Assembly: GCA_029263395.1 (NCBI GenBank)
Contig: JAJCXO010000128.1
Location: 1 to 64,000, forward strand
DNA: 64,000 nucleotides
Source of the DNA: Acidobacteriota bacterium
GTDB lineage: Bacteria; Acidobacteriota; Thermoanaerobaculia; Multivoradales; J023
Reading direction: 5' to 3'
Shown: positions 45,654 to 55,438 of the stretch, piece after piece
Position numbering within the stretch: position 1 is the first letter of the stretch
Layout of the letters: every line of letters begins with the position of its first letter
The notes under the pieces: model-generated
Seen by the model: only the letters and a program-made list of their open reading frames with translations
The model's database searches: none
Told to the model about the DNA's origin: nothing
Program-made: the position numbers and the translations under genes

Positions 45654-48448
45654 TCCGTGCTGACGAGCCCCGAAGTCGCCAGAAACGATTCGATCTCAGC
45701 CCTCAATTGCTGGTGCCAGCGGTTGTTTTCATCGAGGCCGGCGGTGGCGGCTGTAGCCAACTCGCCAGCCCTCGCTGCATCGTCACCTACCAAGGCTCGA
45801 GCCAGAAGAAAACGCAAGCGCGCGGCGAGCCCACGATCCATATCAGCCCGAACGTGCTCGATAGCAACCTCCAACAGTGGGACGGCGACAGCGGATTGGC
45901 CTCGGATCAACAGAGTCTCGGCGAGTTCAGCCTGTAACTCGAGTCGCTGCAGGTCGTCCGCAGGACCTGCAACCATCTCTCGAGCTTTCGCTAGATGCGC
46001 TTCCGCCTCGGTCAATCGCCCCAACTCTCGCAACACACTACCAGCGACGATCATCACCTCGATTGTCAGTGGATCTTTCGGCGATACCTGCGTCTCGACC
46101 CTAGCCAGCGCCTCTTCGGCATAAGGCAAGGCTTCTAGATCACGCTGCTGGCGATGCAAAGCTTTGGCCAGAACCACATTGAGGTCCGCTTCTCTTCGAA
46201 CATTGGGTGCCCCACCTACAATCAACGCCAAAGCCCGGCGGAGTGCAGGCTCCGCCAGCCAGGGGCGGTCGGCAGCCAGATAAATCTGGGCAAGCAGAGT
46301 CAGCGGCAAAATCCGGTCGCGGTTGTCCTCGCCATAAGCGTCAGCCACCAAACGATCACAACGCTCCGCTTGTTCCAGAGCTTGGTTGTACAGACCCTTG
46401 TTGGCCAGATGCGATGCAATATTGACCAAGTGCGAGGAGAGCATCGGACTATTGCGACCGTAAGCATGTTCTAAGATAGCAATCGCCCGTTCCACGCCCG
46501 GTCCTCCGCCCATCATGCCCAAGTTGCCGATAGGCCGAGCCAGCCGAGGGTGGTTTGGCCCCCAGACTTGTTCAGCAAGGGCCAGCGCCTGGACAAAATG
46601 TTCTCGCGTTTGCTCGTACTCACCCGCGGCCCAGTCCACTAAGCCCGACGCGGTCTCCAACTCGTAGGCGAGCTCGCGACTTGCAGAGGGCATCGCCTCG
46701 AGTGCAGCACGACCGAGGCGCTCCCAGAGCTTGCCTCCCTCCGGGTTTGCCCGCCCAGTGGCCTCGGTCAGTTCCGTGTAAACGCGCACCTGTAGTTGAC
46801 GATCTCGGCCGGCAATCGCCCGTTCCAGGGCTCGGAGCAACGTCTCCTCTGCGAGGGTAGCATCCACTGCAAACGTCTGCTGGAGCTTGCCGAGGACGTA
46901 GGCAAGCTCACCTTCGAGAGGCGGATAACCCAGTTTCACGGAGCGGCTGTCAGCAGCTTCGAGCGCCTGAAGATCAGGATGCTGTCCGAGGTGAAACTTG
47001 GCGATCTGATCGGCTGCCACTTGGTAAAGCTCAGTGATTTGGCCGAGCACCGCTGGCTCGTCCGGCAATTCCACCAGACTCGTCAACCGCTCGCGATCAG
47101 CGCAATCATCGAGGCTGCGCAATCGATCGATAGCAGCTCCCGATTTGCTCAACGTCTTGGCATCGGCATCAATCAGCAAATCGGTCACCGACTTAACGGC
47201 TTGTAAACGGCTATCGAGACATGACATCCGGCGGTCCAGCAGGGCCGCCGACTGCTCACCGCGAAGGTGGGTTGCCTCGCAGGTCTCAGTGTGCATCTCT
47301 TGCCAGGAACCCATGTAGCGATCGAGTTCAGATTCGATGCCTCGCCAGCTGTCGACCGCAAATGGGACACCTGCAGCCAAGAAAGAAGCTTCGAGTTGCT
47401 CCTTGCGGGCCGTGTCCCACAAACCAACCATTTTCTGTGAACCACCATCACACCGCGGGCCGTTTGACCTTGCTTGCCCAACCAGCAATAGGCCAACCAC
47501 TAGTACCGCCGCTGCCACCAAGCCGCTTCGACGGATGCGCACGGGTGCCAGACTCTCGAGCAGTTCAGGAAGATCGGAAAAACGTTCCTCCGGCCGTCGA
47601 GCCAAACCCTTGCGAAGGGTCCGGCGCAGGCGTGCCGGAATGCTGTTGGCAGCCTGCTCAACCAGGGGTGTTGTGAAGCGCTGGCCGCGACCCGTGGTCG
47701 GGCATGGGGTGTTGCCGGTCAGCGCCTCAAAGAGAGCGGCACAGAAACTAAACTGATCGGACAGAGCATCTCCCGGATGCCCGTCGAGACGCTCAGGGGC
47801 CATGTACAAGGGAGTTCCCAACCACCGGGTCGCCTCGTCTACAGTGTTATCCAAGCTCGGGTCGGAAGCCAACCCGAAGTCGAGGACCTTCACGTCTCCA
47901 CCAACCGTCAGCATCGCATTGCTCGGTTTGAAGTCACGATGGGCGAGCCCCGCGTCGTGAGCCGCCGCCAGCCCGCGACCCGCGGCGCTGAACATGGCAA
48001 CAACCTGCTGACGGCTAGGATGCTCTTCGGCCAACCATTCCTTGAGCGTCAACCCGGCAATGAACTCCATTGCAATGAACTGGCGACCCGCGGTCTCATC
48101 AAAATCAAACACCGTCACGACGTTGGGATGAATCAACCTTGCTAAAGCAGCCGCCTCGCGGCGCATCGCCTTACCAGTCTGGCGTCCGAGGTCCGACCGG
48201 AGTACTTTGATCGCAATTTTGCGGTCGAGCTGTGGGTCGTAGGCGGCATAAACCTCACCCATACCGCCGGAACCAATCCGATACAACACGATGTATCGTC
48301 CCAACGCGGTTCCCTTCGAGATCTCGCGTTGGGACGAAGCCCGATCCTCTGCAATCAAACCAACGTCCATCACAGGCCCATCACTGGACGAGTTCTGCTT
48401 CCAACGGGTCAAAGTACGCGTCTCGCGAACCGTAGACTTGTCTAGCAC
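45638..48448 (-). CDS. Membrane Ser/Thr protein kinase with TPR repeats (kinase 2)
   Basis: A 936-aa Hanks-type kinase. GTG at 48448 has GAGGT six bases upstream. Kinase domain ~50-300: GSGGMGEVYAAYD, IAIKVLRSD, HRDFKPSN (Phe replaces the usual Leu), DFGLASD and GTPLYMAPERLDG. Transmembrane helix LVAAAVLVVGLLLVGQA (~305-322), then a Cys-containing segment (CDGGSQKMVGLWDTARKEQL) and a long TPR array (ATLAEETLLRALERAIAGRD, EYEQTREHFVQALALAEQVW, TEAEAHLAKAREMVAGPADD). This layout is common in Acidobacteriota and Myxococcota. Its 3' end overlaps the FHA regulator gene tail to tail. Confidence 0.93.
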   Translation of the reverse strand: MLDKSTVRETRTLTRWKQNSSSDGPVMDVGLIAEDRASSQREISKGTALGRYIVLYRIGSGGMGEVYAAYDPQLDRKIAIKVLRSDLGRQTGKAMRREAAALARLIHPNVVTVFDFDETAGRQFIAMEFIAGLTLKEWLAEEHPSRQQVVAMFSAAGRGLAAAHDAGLAHRDFKPSNAMLTVGGDVKVLDFGLASDPSLDNTVDEATRWLGTPLYMAPERLDGHPGDALSDQFSFCAALFEALTGNTPCPTTGRGQRFTTPLVEQAANSIPARLRRTLRKGLARRPEERFSDLPELLESLAPVRIRRSGLVAAAVLVVGLLLVGQARSNGPRCDGGSQKMVGLWDTARKEQLEASFLAAGVPFAVDSWRGIESELDRYMGSWQEMHTETCEATHLRGEQSAALLDRRMSCLDSRLQAVKSVTDLLIDADAKTLSKSGAAIDRLRSLDDCADRERLTSLVELPDEPAVLGQITELYQVAADQIAKFHLGQHPDLQALEAADSRSVKLGYPPLEGELAYVLGKLQQTFAVDATLAEETLLRALERAIAGRDRQLQVRVYTELTEATGRANPEGGKLWERLGRAALEAMPSASRELAYELETASGLVDWAAGEYEQTREHFVQALALAEQVWGPNHPRLARPIGNLGMMGGGPGVERAIAILEHAYGRNSPMLSSHLVNIASHLANKGLYNQALEQAERCDRLVADAYGEDNRDRILPLTLLAQIYLAADRPWLAEPALRRALALIVGGAPNVRREADLNVVLAKALHRQQRDLEALPYAEEALARVETQVSPKDPLTIEVMIVAGSVLRELGRLTEAEAHLAKAREMVAGPADDLQRLELQAELAETLLIRGQSAVAVPLLEVAIEHVRADMDRGLAARLRFLLARALVGDDAARAGELATAATAGLDENNRWHQQLRAEIESFLATSGLVSTDQLIS

Positions 48449-48484
48449 TAGGTGACCTCACATCAAGGGTGAAGAGACGTCGCA

Positions 48485-48524
48485 GCCGGCTCAACCGGCA
48501 TACGCTGCAGCCGGTTCTACCGGC
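48485..48524 (-). promoter_or_regulatory. Tandem palindromes upstream of kinase 2
   Basis: Two GCCGG-N5-CCGGC palindromes (48485-48499 and 48510-48524) with a 25-bp repeat period, 36-76 bases upstream of the kinase 2 GTG. Their flanks (gca...) also match. They look like paired operator half-sites or a small repeat pair; no cognate factor is identifiable. Confidence 0.5.
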
Positions 48525-48669
48525 CTGAGTAGCTTCCGTCTTACTGGGCGGATTTCATCGCCGAGCTGCATCATCACCAACGGATATGGCCACGATTGTG
48601 CTGACACCACAGGGTGTTCGTCGACTTCGTTCGGGAGCCGGCTCGATTCCAGGGCCTACAACATTCGCC

Positions 48670-51600
48670 TCACCGGGCGGCTTTCTGGGCTGCGGGGTGG
48701 ATAAGGGTGATGTTCGGCCCCGGACCCACCGGATGTCGAGATTCGGCCCCATCCGGCCAGCGCACCCACAGCAATTTCGCCTGGCCGGTGCCTAGTCCAA
48801 AAAAACAGGTCGGCGACGACTGCGAAAGGTAGCCTGAACCGGCGTAAACTTCCGTCGTCTGGCGGTGGCCGTCGGACATTTCCAGGGTCACCCGCGCGCC
48901 CACCGCGACCGGGTTACCTACGAGACCCTTCAGGCGGACGGCCAAGGAGCTGTTGCCCGCGACGCCATGATTACCGAAGGCGGCCAGCGGTCCGTTGTTC
49001 TGAGTCAGCACAACGTCGGGCCAACCGTCGCGGTTGAGGTCGCCACCCGCCAGGCCCATGCCATCACCGGGCACCATCAGGCCTGATTCGGACGGGTCGG
49101 ATACCCTGAAATCGCCGCTTCCGTCCCCAAACAGCAGGAGCGAGACCCCGCCGTCCAGCAGGCCGGTCTCCGGCTCGCGGCTGAAGAAATTCTGGACCAC
49201 ATAGAGATCGGTGTGGCCATCGCCGTTGTAGTCGGACGCCACCATGCCGTACCCAGGCGAGGCCTGAGCCAGGCGCGGCAGCGGCCGCCAGTCGAAGCCA
49301 CCTTCGCCGTCGTTCATCAGGATCCCGCTGGCGAGCTCGACCGCCTCAAACGTCTGGGCCTGCCCGAGCGTGTCGTCCGGGTAGATATCGATCAGCTGGG
49401 CCGAAGCATAGTCGTGGTAAGTGGGAAAGCGCTCCTCGACGAAGGGCATCGCCAACGATGCACAGCTGCGACCCCGCACTGGCAACAGCCCTTCGGTGGT
49501 GCTACTGGCCTCGATCAACTCGGGTTCGCCGGAGCCGTCCATATCGCCGTAGTAGAGCCTGGTAGGCAGTTCCGGTGAGGCTGAGTACTTGCTGTTCAGG
49601 CCCAGGTTTCCCACCGCGTAGTCCATGGCGCCGTCACCGTTGAAGTCGCCGCCGGTGATGCTGTTCCACCAGCCCGTGCGCTCGGCCAGACCGGCTTGTT
49701 GGGTGTGGTCTGCGAAGGAGCCACCGAGGTTGGTGAAAAGACGTACCGGCCCCCATTCCAAGGTGACCAGCAAGTCGGGTTTACCGTCGCCGTCAGCGTC
49801 GCTGAACAAAGCCCCGGTGACCATGCCGACGTCAGCCAGGCCGGGGGCGATGGCTGCCGTGACATCGCTGAAGCGGCCGCCATCGTTGCGCAACAGGCGG
49901 CTGCGAGGCGCGGTTGGATAGCGCCCCGGAACCGCGCGCCCACCAACGAACAGGTCCAGGTCGCCGTCAGCGTCGAAGTCGGCCGCCGCGCTCGCGCCGC
50001 TGAAGCCATGGACCACCGGCAAGGCATCCGGAACATGGGAAAAAGTGGCGGATCCATCGTTGCGGTAGAGGCGATCGGCCTGGCGGGGATCGCCGCCAGG
50101 GTATTCGTTGCTGCCACTGCTGACAAAGAGGTCCAGGTCGCCGTCGCCGTCAGAGTCCAGCCACAGGGGTGCCATATCCTCGGATTCGGCATGCCCAGAC
50201 CAAGGGCCTGTTCGACGCTCGAAACCCGCACGGCCACGGAAGAGAAACAGCTCGCCCGACTGGCCGGCGGCACCGCCCACAAACAGGTCATCGAGACCGT
50301 CGCCGTCGGCATCACCCCATGCCAGCCCGGGGCCCAACTGGGACAATTGCAAGGGTAACAACTGTTGCAGGCTGTAGTCATCGAAGGGCCGTTCCTCGTG
50401 GCGCCACTCCAGCCCGAGCCGCTTGGTCACCAACAGGAAGAGCAACTCCTTGGGGTTGGGCAGGCGTTTGACCGTCGGCGGCCCCGGCTGCTCGTCGAGG
50501 GTGTAGAAACGGCCTGCAACCAGCTTGTCGAGTTGCTGCGTATGGCCCTCCGGCCACTCGACGGCGAGATCGAAGGATGTGTCTTCGCCCAGCCCAAAAT
50601 GGACCAACGGCTCCTCACTCGACATGAAGCCGCGGGTGGGCATCAAATGGCGTACCTGGGTGCCACGGCTCGAAGTGAGGCGGACCAGGGCGCCGAGTCC
50701 GTAGCGGTTGGTCTTGCCTCGCAGGCGGATCAGTACCCGGCCGCCGCTGCCGCTCTGGTTGCGATAGATGCCGGCCGGCTCACCCAGTCGGTTGACCACC
50801 AGGTCCAGGTCACCGTCACGGTCCAGATCGGCGTAGGCAGCGCCAAAGCTGATACCGTCGTGATTCAGCCCCCAGCTCGCCGAAACGTCCTCGAAGTGCA
50901 AGCCACCGAGGTTGCGGAACGCGAAATCGGGGGAGGGCGCCTGCGGGAGGGTCTTCATGTACTCCATCGCTGCCGCCTCGCCTTCTGTGTCCCAGACCTC
51001 GAACATCTTGATGCCGGTCAGGTCCAGGCTCATGTCGTCGCGCGAAGTGCCGTTGGTGGTGAACAGATCGAGCCGTCCGTCGTTGTCGAGGTCGCCGAAA
51101 CGCACCGACCAGGTCCAGTCCGTGGCGTCCAGACCGGCCATGGCGGAAACCTCTACATAACGCGCCAGACCGGTGGCGAGGAAAAGCGCGTTTTGCATTT
51201 TCTGGCGCGGCCATTCGGTGACGAGGAAGTCGCGGAAGGTGCTGATGTCGCCCATGTTCCGCTTGGATTTGTAGTGGCTGCTACCGGCCATATCAGCGAC
51301 GTAGAAGTCGAGCCGACCATCATTGTTGATGTCGCCGAAGTCCGAACCCATGGAGGTCCAGGTGGTGTGGGGCAACAGGTACTCGAGAATATTGGTAAAA
51401 GTGCCGTCGCCATTGTTGCGCCAGACCCGGTCCCGGGTGGTCAGGTCGTTGCCGACATAGATGTCGAGCCAGCCGTCGCGGTCAAAATCCATCCAGGCGG
51501 CGGATAGGCCCAATCCATAGTCGATCAGGCCGGCGGCCTCTGTGACGTCGCTGAAACTACCGTCGCCGTTGTTCTGGAACAGGCGGTCCCGTTGGCCGGC

Positions 51601-52368
51601 CAGCTCCCAGCCGCCACGGCCAAGATCGGCCCAGTCCTCGGGATTTTCGGCCACCAGGCGACCATCCTTTTCCATCGTCCGTACCGGATGAACCCGCATC
51701 TCGTCGATGGTCTTGACGGTGTCTGCAGGCACCACCAAATCGGCGATCTGGGCGCCCGGCACGCTCTGATGGAGCGCCCGATAGGTGAGCAGGTACATGT
51801 CCAAGTCGCCGTCCCGGTCGTAATCGGCGAAGTAGGCCATGATGCTGGCCGCCGCATGGGCAAGGCCGAACTGCTTGGCTTGTTCGGTGAAGGATCCGTC
51901 ACCCTGGTTGACGTAAAGCAAGTTCGGCGCTTCCGTATTGCACACATAGAGATCGAGATCGCCGTCACCGTCGATATCGACGAAGGTCGCACCGCGGCTC
52001 CAGGCCGCCCCGCCATCAACCCCGGCTTCTGCCGTGACATCTTCGAATCGCCAAAGGCTCGTCTGGCGGTACAGCTTGTTGGGGCTGTCGGTAGAAAGCA
52101 GGTAAACGTCGGCCAGGCCGTCGCCGTCGATGTCGCCGATCGCCACCCCTGCACCGGTATTGATGAACGGGATCTGATTTGGCCGCTTCAGCGTGCTGAC
52201 AAAGTTGATGCCGGTCTCACCCGGGGACAACTTCGCAAAAAGTGGGCTCGCACCAGGACCCGCAGCACGCAACGGCACCGACGACAACCCGGGTTGATCT
52301 TGAGCCCAGGCTCCGCCCGCCATACCAACACACAGCCATACCATCAGAATACGAACCTTCACTGTCAT
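48670..52368 (-). CDS. Exported FG-GAP/VCBS protein with two ASPIC-UnbV domains (CRTAC1 family)
   Basis: A 1,232-aa exported protein. Signal peptide ends at GGAWAQD. Many FG-GAP/VCBS calcium-binding blades occur, with motifs such as GDIDGDGLADVYLL, DIDGDGDLDLYVCN, DLDRDGDLDLVVNR and DADGDGKPDLLV. They are arranged as two halves, each closed by an ASPIC/UnbV domain: ~543-613 (LIRLRGKTNRYGLGALVRLT) and ~1146-1213 (LAVRLKGLVGNPVAVGARVT). Known relatives are secreted and surface-associated beta-propellers of unclear activity. AGGAG lies ten bases before ATG 52368. It diverges from a second CRTAC1-type gene. Confidence 0.9.
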   Translation of the reverse strand: MTVKVRILMVWLCVGMAGGAWAQDQPGLSSVPLRAAGPGASPLFAKLSPGETGINFVSTLKRPNQIPFINTGAGVAIGDIDGDGLADVYLLSTDSPNKLYRQTSLWRFEDVTAEAGVDGGAAWSRGATFVDIDGDGDLDLYVCNTEAPNLLYVNQGDGSFTEQAKQFGLAHAAASIMAYFADYDRDGDLDMYLLTYRALHQSVPGAQIADLVVPADTVKTIDEMRVHPVRTMEKDGRLVAENPEDWADLGRGGWELAGQRDRLFQNNGDGSFSDVTEAAGLIDYGLGLSAAWMDFDRDGWLDIYVGNDLTTRDRVWRNNGDGTFTNILEYLLPHTTWTSMGSDFGDINNDGRLDFYVADMAGSSHYKSKRNMGDISTFRDFLVTEWPRQKMQNALFLATGLARYVEVSAMAGLDATDWTWSVRFGDLDNDGRLDLFTTNGTSRDDMSLDLTGIKMFEVWDTEGEAAAMEYMKTLPQAPSPDFAFRNLGGLHFEDVSASWGLNHDGISFGAAYADLDRDGDLDLVVNRLGEPAGIYRNQSGSGGRVLIRLRGKTNRYGLGALVRLTSSRGTQVRHLMPTRGFMSSEEPLVHFGLGEDTSFDLAVEWPEGHTQQLDKLVAGRFYTLDEQPGPPTVKRLPNPKELLFLLVTKRLGLEWRHEERPFDDYSLQQLLPLQLSQLGPGLAWGDADGDGLDDLFVGGAAGQSGELFLFRGRAGFERRTGPWSGHAESEDMAPLWLDSDGDGDLDLFVSSGSNEYPGGDPRQADRLYRNDGSATFSHVPDALPVVHGFSGASAAADFDADGDLDLFVGGRAVPGRYPTAPRSRLLRNDGGRFSDVTAAIAPGLADVGMVTGALFSDADGDGKPDLLVTLEWGPVRLFTNLGGSFADHTQQAGLAERTGWWNSITGGDFNGDGAMDYAVGNLGLNSKYSASPELPTRLYYGDMDGSGEPELIEASSTTEGLLPVRGRSCASLAMPFVEERFPTYHDYASAQLIDIYPDDTLGQAQTFEAVELASGILMNDGEGGFDWRPLPRLAQASPGYGMVASDYNGDGHTDLYVVQNFFSREPETGLLDGGVSLLLFGDGSGDFRVSDPSESGLMVPGDGMGLAGGDLNRDGWPDVVLTQNNGPLAAFGNHGVAGNSSLAVRLKGLVGNPVAVGARVTLEMSDGHRQTTEVYAGSGYLSQSSPTCFFGLGTGQAKLLWVRWPDGAESRHPVGPGPNITLIHPAAQKAAR

Positions 52369-52563
52369 AGTTCATGGTCTCCTAGCAGGCTGAGGTGCGG
52401 GGCTGAGAGGGGGCAGGGGGTGAAAAGGCACGGTCGCCGGCCGTCTATCGTATACCGAGCGATAGGTGGTTGTTCCGGCCTGCGGAGTTAGACAGTAGAA
52501 GAGTGGTTGTCTAAGCTTGGCAACGTGTTGAACGGAAACAATGTGTTCAGCGTCTGCAACGCA

Positions 52564-54816
52564 ATGCGACTGCACAAGAGACGTGGGATGTTGAAGACGC
52601 TCGCCGCCATGTTGTTGGCATGCACGACCTCGGTGGTCGCCGATGAAGAGCGTCCACCCCCTCTATTGCAAGCAGACCTGTCACAACCAGACCCGTCGCG
52701 ACCCGGGCACCAAAAGATGCTGGCCATGCTGGAGGCGATCCGGCAGGCCAGCCCCAAAAACAATGTCTACGTCGGTGATGCCAACGCTCGGCAGTTGCGT
52801 CGCCAGGTAGCCCAGGCGGGTCACCTGGTACCTCAGGAGCAGGCCCAGCTGCGACTGGACCTGGGCGAGGCGGAGCTGCGGCTCGGGAAGGAGCGTGAGG
52901 CGATCAGCCAACTCCAACGCGCCCTCGCTTTGCTGCCCGCGGCAGATACCACGGACCAACCCACGGCGTTGGAGATTCGGTTCCGTCTCGGGGTTGCTTA
53001 CATGCGCCTCGGCGAAACCGAAAACTGCTCTGCGCACAAGTCGGCGGAGAGTTGCATCTTGCCTATCCGGGGGGCCGCAATTCACACCCAGCGCGAGGGT
53101 TCCAGCAAAGCGATCCAACACTTCTCTTACATTCTGCAGCACACTCAGGAAGAGTCTGCTGCTTACCAAAGATCTCAGTGGTTGCTCAACTTGGCTTCTA
53201 TGACCCTGGGCGAGTATCCAGACGGCGTGCCCGCCCGCTACCGCATCCCGGCCGACAACTTCCAATCCGACGAACCTTTCCCGCGTTTTGTCAACGTCGC
53301 CGCCAAGCTCGGTCTCGACACCTTTTCCCTGGCCGGCGGAGCCATCGCTGAGGATTTCGACGGTGATCTGGACCTCGACCTGGTGGTATCCAGCTCGGAT
53401 CCCGGCGAGCGCCTGCGATTCTTCCGCAACAATGGCGCCGGCGGGTTCGACGAGGATGGCGACGATCTGGCAGGACTCTTCGGCGGCTTGAACGTCGTCC
53501 ACGCCGACTACGACAACGATGGCGACGCGGACCTCTTCGTGCTGCGCGGGGGTTGGATGTTTCAGGCCGGCGAGCAGCCCAATTCGTTGCTGCAGAATCA
53601 GGGAGACGGCCGCTTTGTGGACGTCACGTTTGCCGCGGGTCTGGGCGAGGTCCATTACCCTACCCAGACCGCCGCCTGGGCCGACTACGACAACGACGGT
53701 GATTTGGACATCTATGTCGGCAATGAGTCCTATCCCGGCGTCCAGTTTCCCGGCCAACTGTTCCGTAACCGCGGTGACGGCACCTTCGAGGACGTTGCCC
53801 GCAGCGCCGGCGTGGCCCAGGTGGCAATGACCAAGGCCGTCGTCTGGGGCGACTACGACGGCGACCGCTACCCCGATCTCTACATCTCCAACTACGGCGG
53901 TCCCAACCGGCTGTACCGCAACAATCGCGACGGCACGTTTGAGGAGGTGGCGGCCACGCTTGGGGTGGACGGCCCTGCGGATAGCTTCCCCGCCTGGTTC
54001 TGGGATTACGACAACGACGGCCGTCTGGACCTCTTCGTGTCTTCCTACAAGTCATCAGCCTCCGCCATGGTTGCTGCCTACAGCGATCGCCTGCAGCCCG
54101 CCGACTCGCTGCCACATCTCTACCGCGGCAGCGGCAGCAGCAGCGGTAGCGGCGCCTTCACCCACGTGCACGCCAACCTGCGCCGCACCAGCGCGCCGAT
54201 GGGCTGCAACTTCGGTGACCTCGACGGCGACGGCTTCCTCGACTTTTACCTGGGGACTGGCTGGCCAGACTACGAGGCGCTGATGCCGAACCTGGTGTTC
54301 CGCAACCGCGCGGGAGTGGACTTTTCCGACGTCACCACCGCCGCCGGCCTGGGTCACCTGCAAAAGGGGCACGCCGTGGTTTTTGCCGACCTCGACAACG
54401 ATGGCGACCAGGACGTTTTCGAGCAGATGGGCGGCTTCTACCGCGGTGACCGCTTCTATGACGCCCTTTACGAGAACCCGGGCTTCGGCAACCACTACCT
54501 GACCGTGATCTTGACCGGGACCCACTCCAATCGCTCGGCCATCGGCGCCCGCGCCCGTCTGGTGGTTGGCAAGGGCAACGAGTCCCGGAGCCTTTACCGT
54601 CACGTCAACAGCGGTGCCACCTTCGGCGGCAATCCCCTACGTCGCTTTTTCGGTTTGGACAAGGCGGAGACCATCGAGCGCCTGGAAGTCTTCTGGCCGA
54701 CTACCGGCAAGACCCAGACCTTTTCCGACCTACCCCTGGACCGTACCCTTCGCATCACCGAGGGCCGCGAGGGCTACGAGCCAATCGTGCTGGAAAAGGT
54801 CACCCTGGGCAATTGA
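52564..54816 (+). CDS. Exported TPR/FG-GAP/ASPIC-UnbV protein (CRTAC1 family)
   Basis: About 750 aa. ATG at 52564 gives a basic N-region and hydrophobic core (MRLHKRRGMLKTLAAMLLAC then TTSVVADEE); a TTG at 52507 and an ATG at 52588 are less likely alternatives. Residues ~80-150 contain TPR-like repeats (AQLRLDLGEAELRLGKEREA, LEIRFRLGVAYMRLGETENC). FG-GAP blades (~260-620) carry DFDGDLDLDLVVSS, DYDNDGDADLFVLR and DLDNDGDQDVFEQ. A C-terminal ASPIC/UnbV domain (~650-730) has VILTGTHSNRSAIGARARLV. The small TPR part before the propeller distinguishes it from its divergent neighbour. Confidence 0.88.
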   Translation: MRLHKRRGMLKTLAAMLLACTTSVVADEERPPPLLQADLSQPDPSRPGHQKMLAMLEAIRQASPKNNVYVGDANARQLRRQVAQAGHLVPQEQAQLRLDLGEAELRLGKEREAISQLQRALALLPAADTTDQPTALEIRFRLGVAYMRLGETENCSAHKSAESCILPIRGAAIHTQREGSSKAIQHFSYILQHTQEESAAYQRSQWLLNLASMTLGEYPDGVPARYRIPADNFQSDEPFPRFVNVAAKLGLDTFSLAGGAIAEDFDGDLDLDLVVSSSDPGERLRFFRNNGAGGFDEDGDDLAGLFGGLNVVHADYDNDGDADLFVLRGGWMFQAGEQPNSLLQNQGDGRFVDVTFAAGLGEVHYPTQTAAWADYDNDGDLDIYVGNESYPGVQFPGQLFRNRGDGTFEDVARSAGVAQVAMTKAVVWGDYDGDRYPDLYISNYGGPNRLYRNNRDGTFEEVAATLGVDGPADSFPAWFWDYDNDGRLDLFVSSYKSSASAMVAAYSDRLQPADSLPHLYRGSGSSSGSGAFTHVHANLRRTSAPMGCNFGDLDGDGFLDFYLGTGWPDYEALMPNLVFRNRAGVDFSDVTTAAGLGHLQKGHAVVFADLDNDGDQDVFEQMGGFYRGDRFYDALYENPGFGNHYLTVILTGTHSNRSAIGARARLVVGKGNESRSLYRHVNSGATFGGNPLRRFFGLDKAETIERLEVFWPTTGKTQTFSDLPLDRTLRITEGREGYEPIVLEKVTLGN

Positions 54817-54973
54817 GGAGGATTCGCGATCCCAATCAGGGCTCCGAGCTTCGCGACCGCGACCCTGCCACAACTCGCGATAACACTGTGGCCGGTACAG
54901 TCCCTCCAGCTGACAACAGCGTGGATGGGCTCGAGAAGGATCGGCAGGCCTCGATACCGGAGTGGATGATATT

Positions 54974-55014
54974 GTCAGTTCACGATCTATGGTCTGGGTC
55001 GATCGTGAACTGAC
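54974..55014 (+). promoter_or_regulatory. Perfect 14-bp inverted repeat before the Ubl-DUF4132 cassette
   Basis: gtcagttcacgatc (54974-54987) and gatcgtgaactgac (55001-55014) are exact complements over 13 bases. The right arm ends one base before the gggag ribosome site of the next gene. It is either an operator for a dimeric regulator or an RNA stem that can sequester the translation start. The stretch 54817-54973 has no gene. Confidence 0.7.
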
Positions 55015-55025
55015 CGGGAGAAGAT

Positions 55026-55424
55026 ATGACAACAACTCTCACCCTGTGCGACGAAACCACTGGTGGCGAGCGCCGGGCTGTGATCACCCTCGATCTGCCA
55101 GAACCCACCCTTACGGTTCGGGAATTGATTCGCTCCCGGGTCTATGAAGAGGTTCGACGGTTCAACCAATCAGCGCCATCAGAGCCTTGGAAGGGACTTG
55201 TCCAACCAACGGCCTCGGAACGAGAGCTCAACGGGAAGCATGCAAAAAGAAGCAAGCGGATCGATTGGCACACGCAGGTCGAGCTTGCCCTCGATGCTTT
55301 CGAGTCGAATGGCTTTATCGTGCTGGTCGATGATCGGCAAGTGGCGTCGCTCGACGAGGAAGTTGCTGTTCAGTCGGACACGCAAGTGAGCTTCATCAAG
55401 TTGGTTCCGCTCGTCGGCGGTTGA
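55026..55424 (+). CDS. MoaD/ThiS/ubiquitin-like beta-grasp protein with C-terminal Gly-Gly
   Basis: A 132-aa soluble protein; ATG at 55026 has GGGAG upstream. The N-terminal strand-helix reads TTLTLCDETTGGERRAVITL then PEPTLTVRELIRSRVYEEVR. A charged insertion occupies ~45-85. The C-terminus GFIVLVDDRQVASLDEEVAV then QSDTQVSFIKLVPLVGG copies the MoaD/ThiS end (variable strand, L-D-x-x-V, D-x-V-x-F, hydrophobic-P-x-x-GG). A free diglycine tail is the site of adenylation in sulphur carriers and ubiquitin-like modifiers. No E1-like enzyme, JAB protease or molybdopterin gene is nearby. It ends just before the DUF4132 gene. Family assignment is inferred from pattern; function is unknown. Confidence 0.72.
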   Translation: MTTTLTLCDETTGGERRAVITLDLPEPTLTVRELIRSRVYEEVRRFNQSAPSEPWKGLVQPTASERELNGKHAKRSKRIDWHTQVELALDAFESNGFIVLVDDRQVASLDEEVAVQSDTQVSFIKLVPLVGG

Positions 55425-55438
55425 GGTCTGGGAGCGGA

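Noticed and set aside
52681-53757. 358-codon leftward frame inside the TPR/FG-GAP gene
   Set aside because: Antisense shadow of a gene with clear FG-GAP and TPR motifs.
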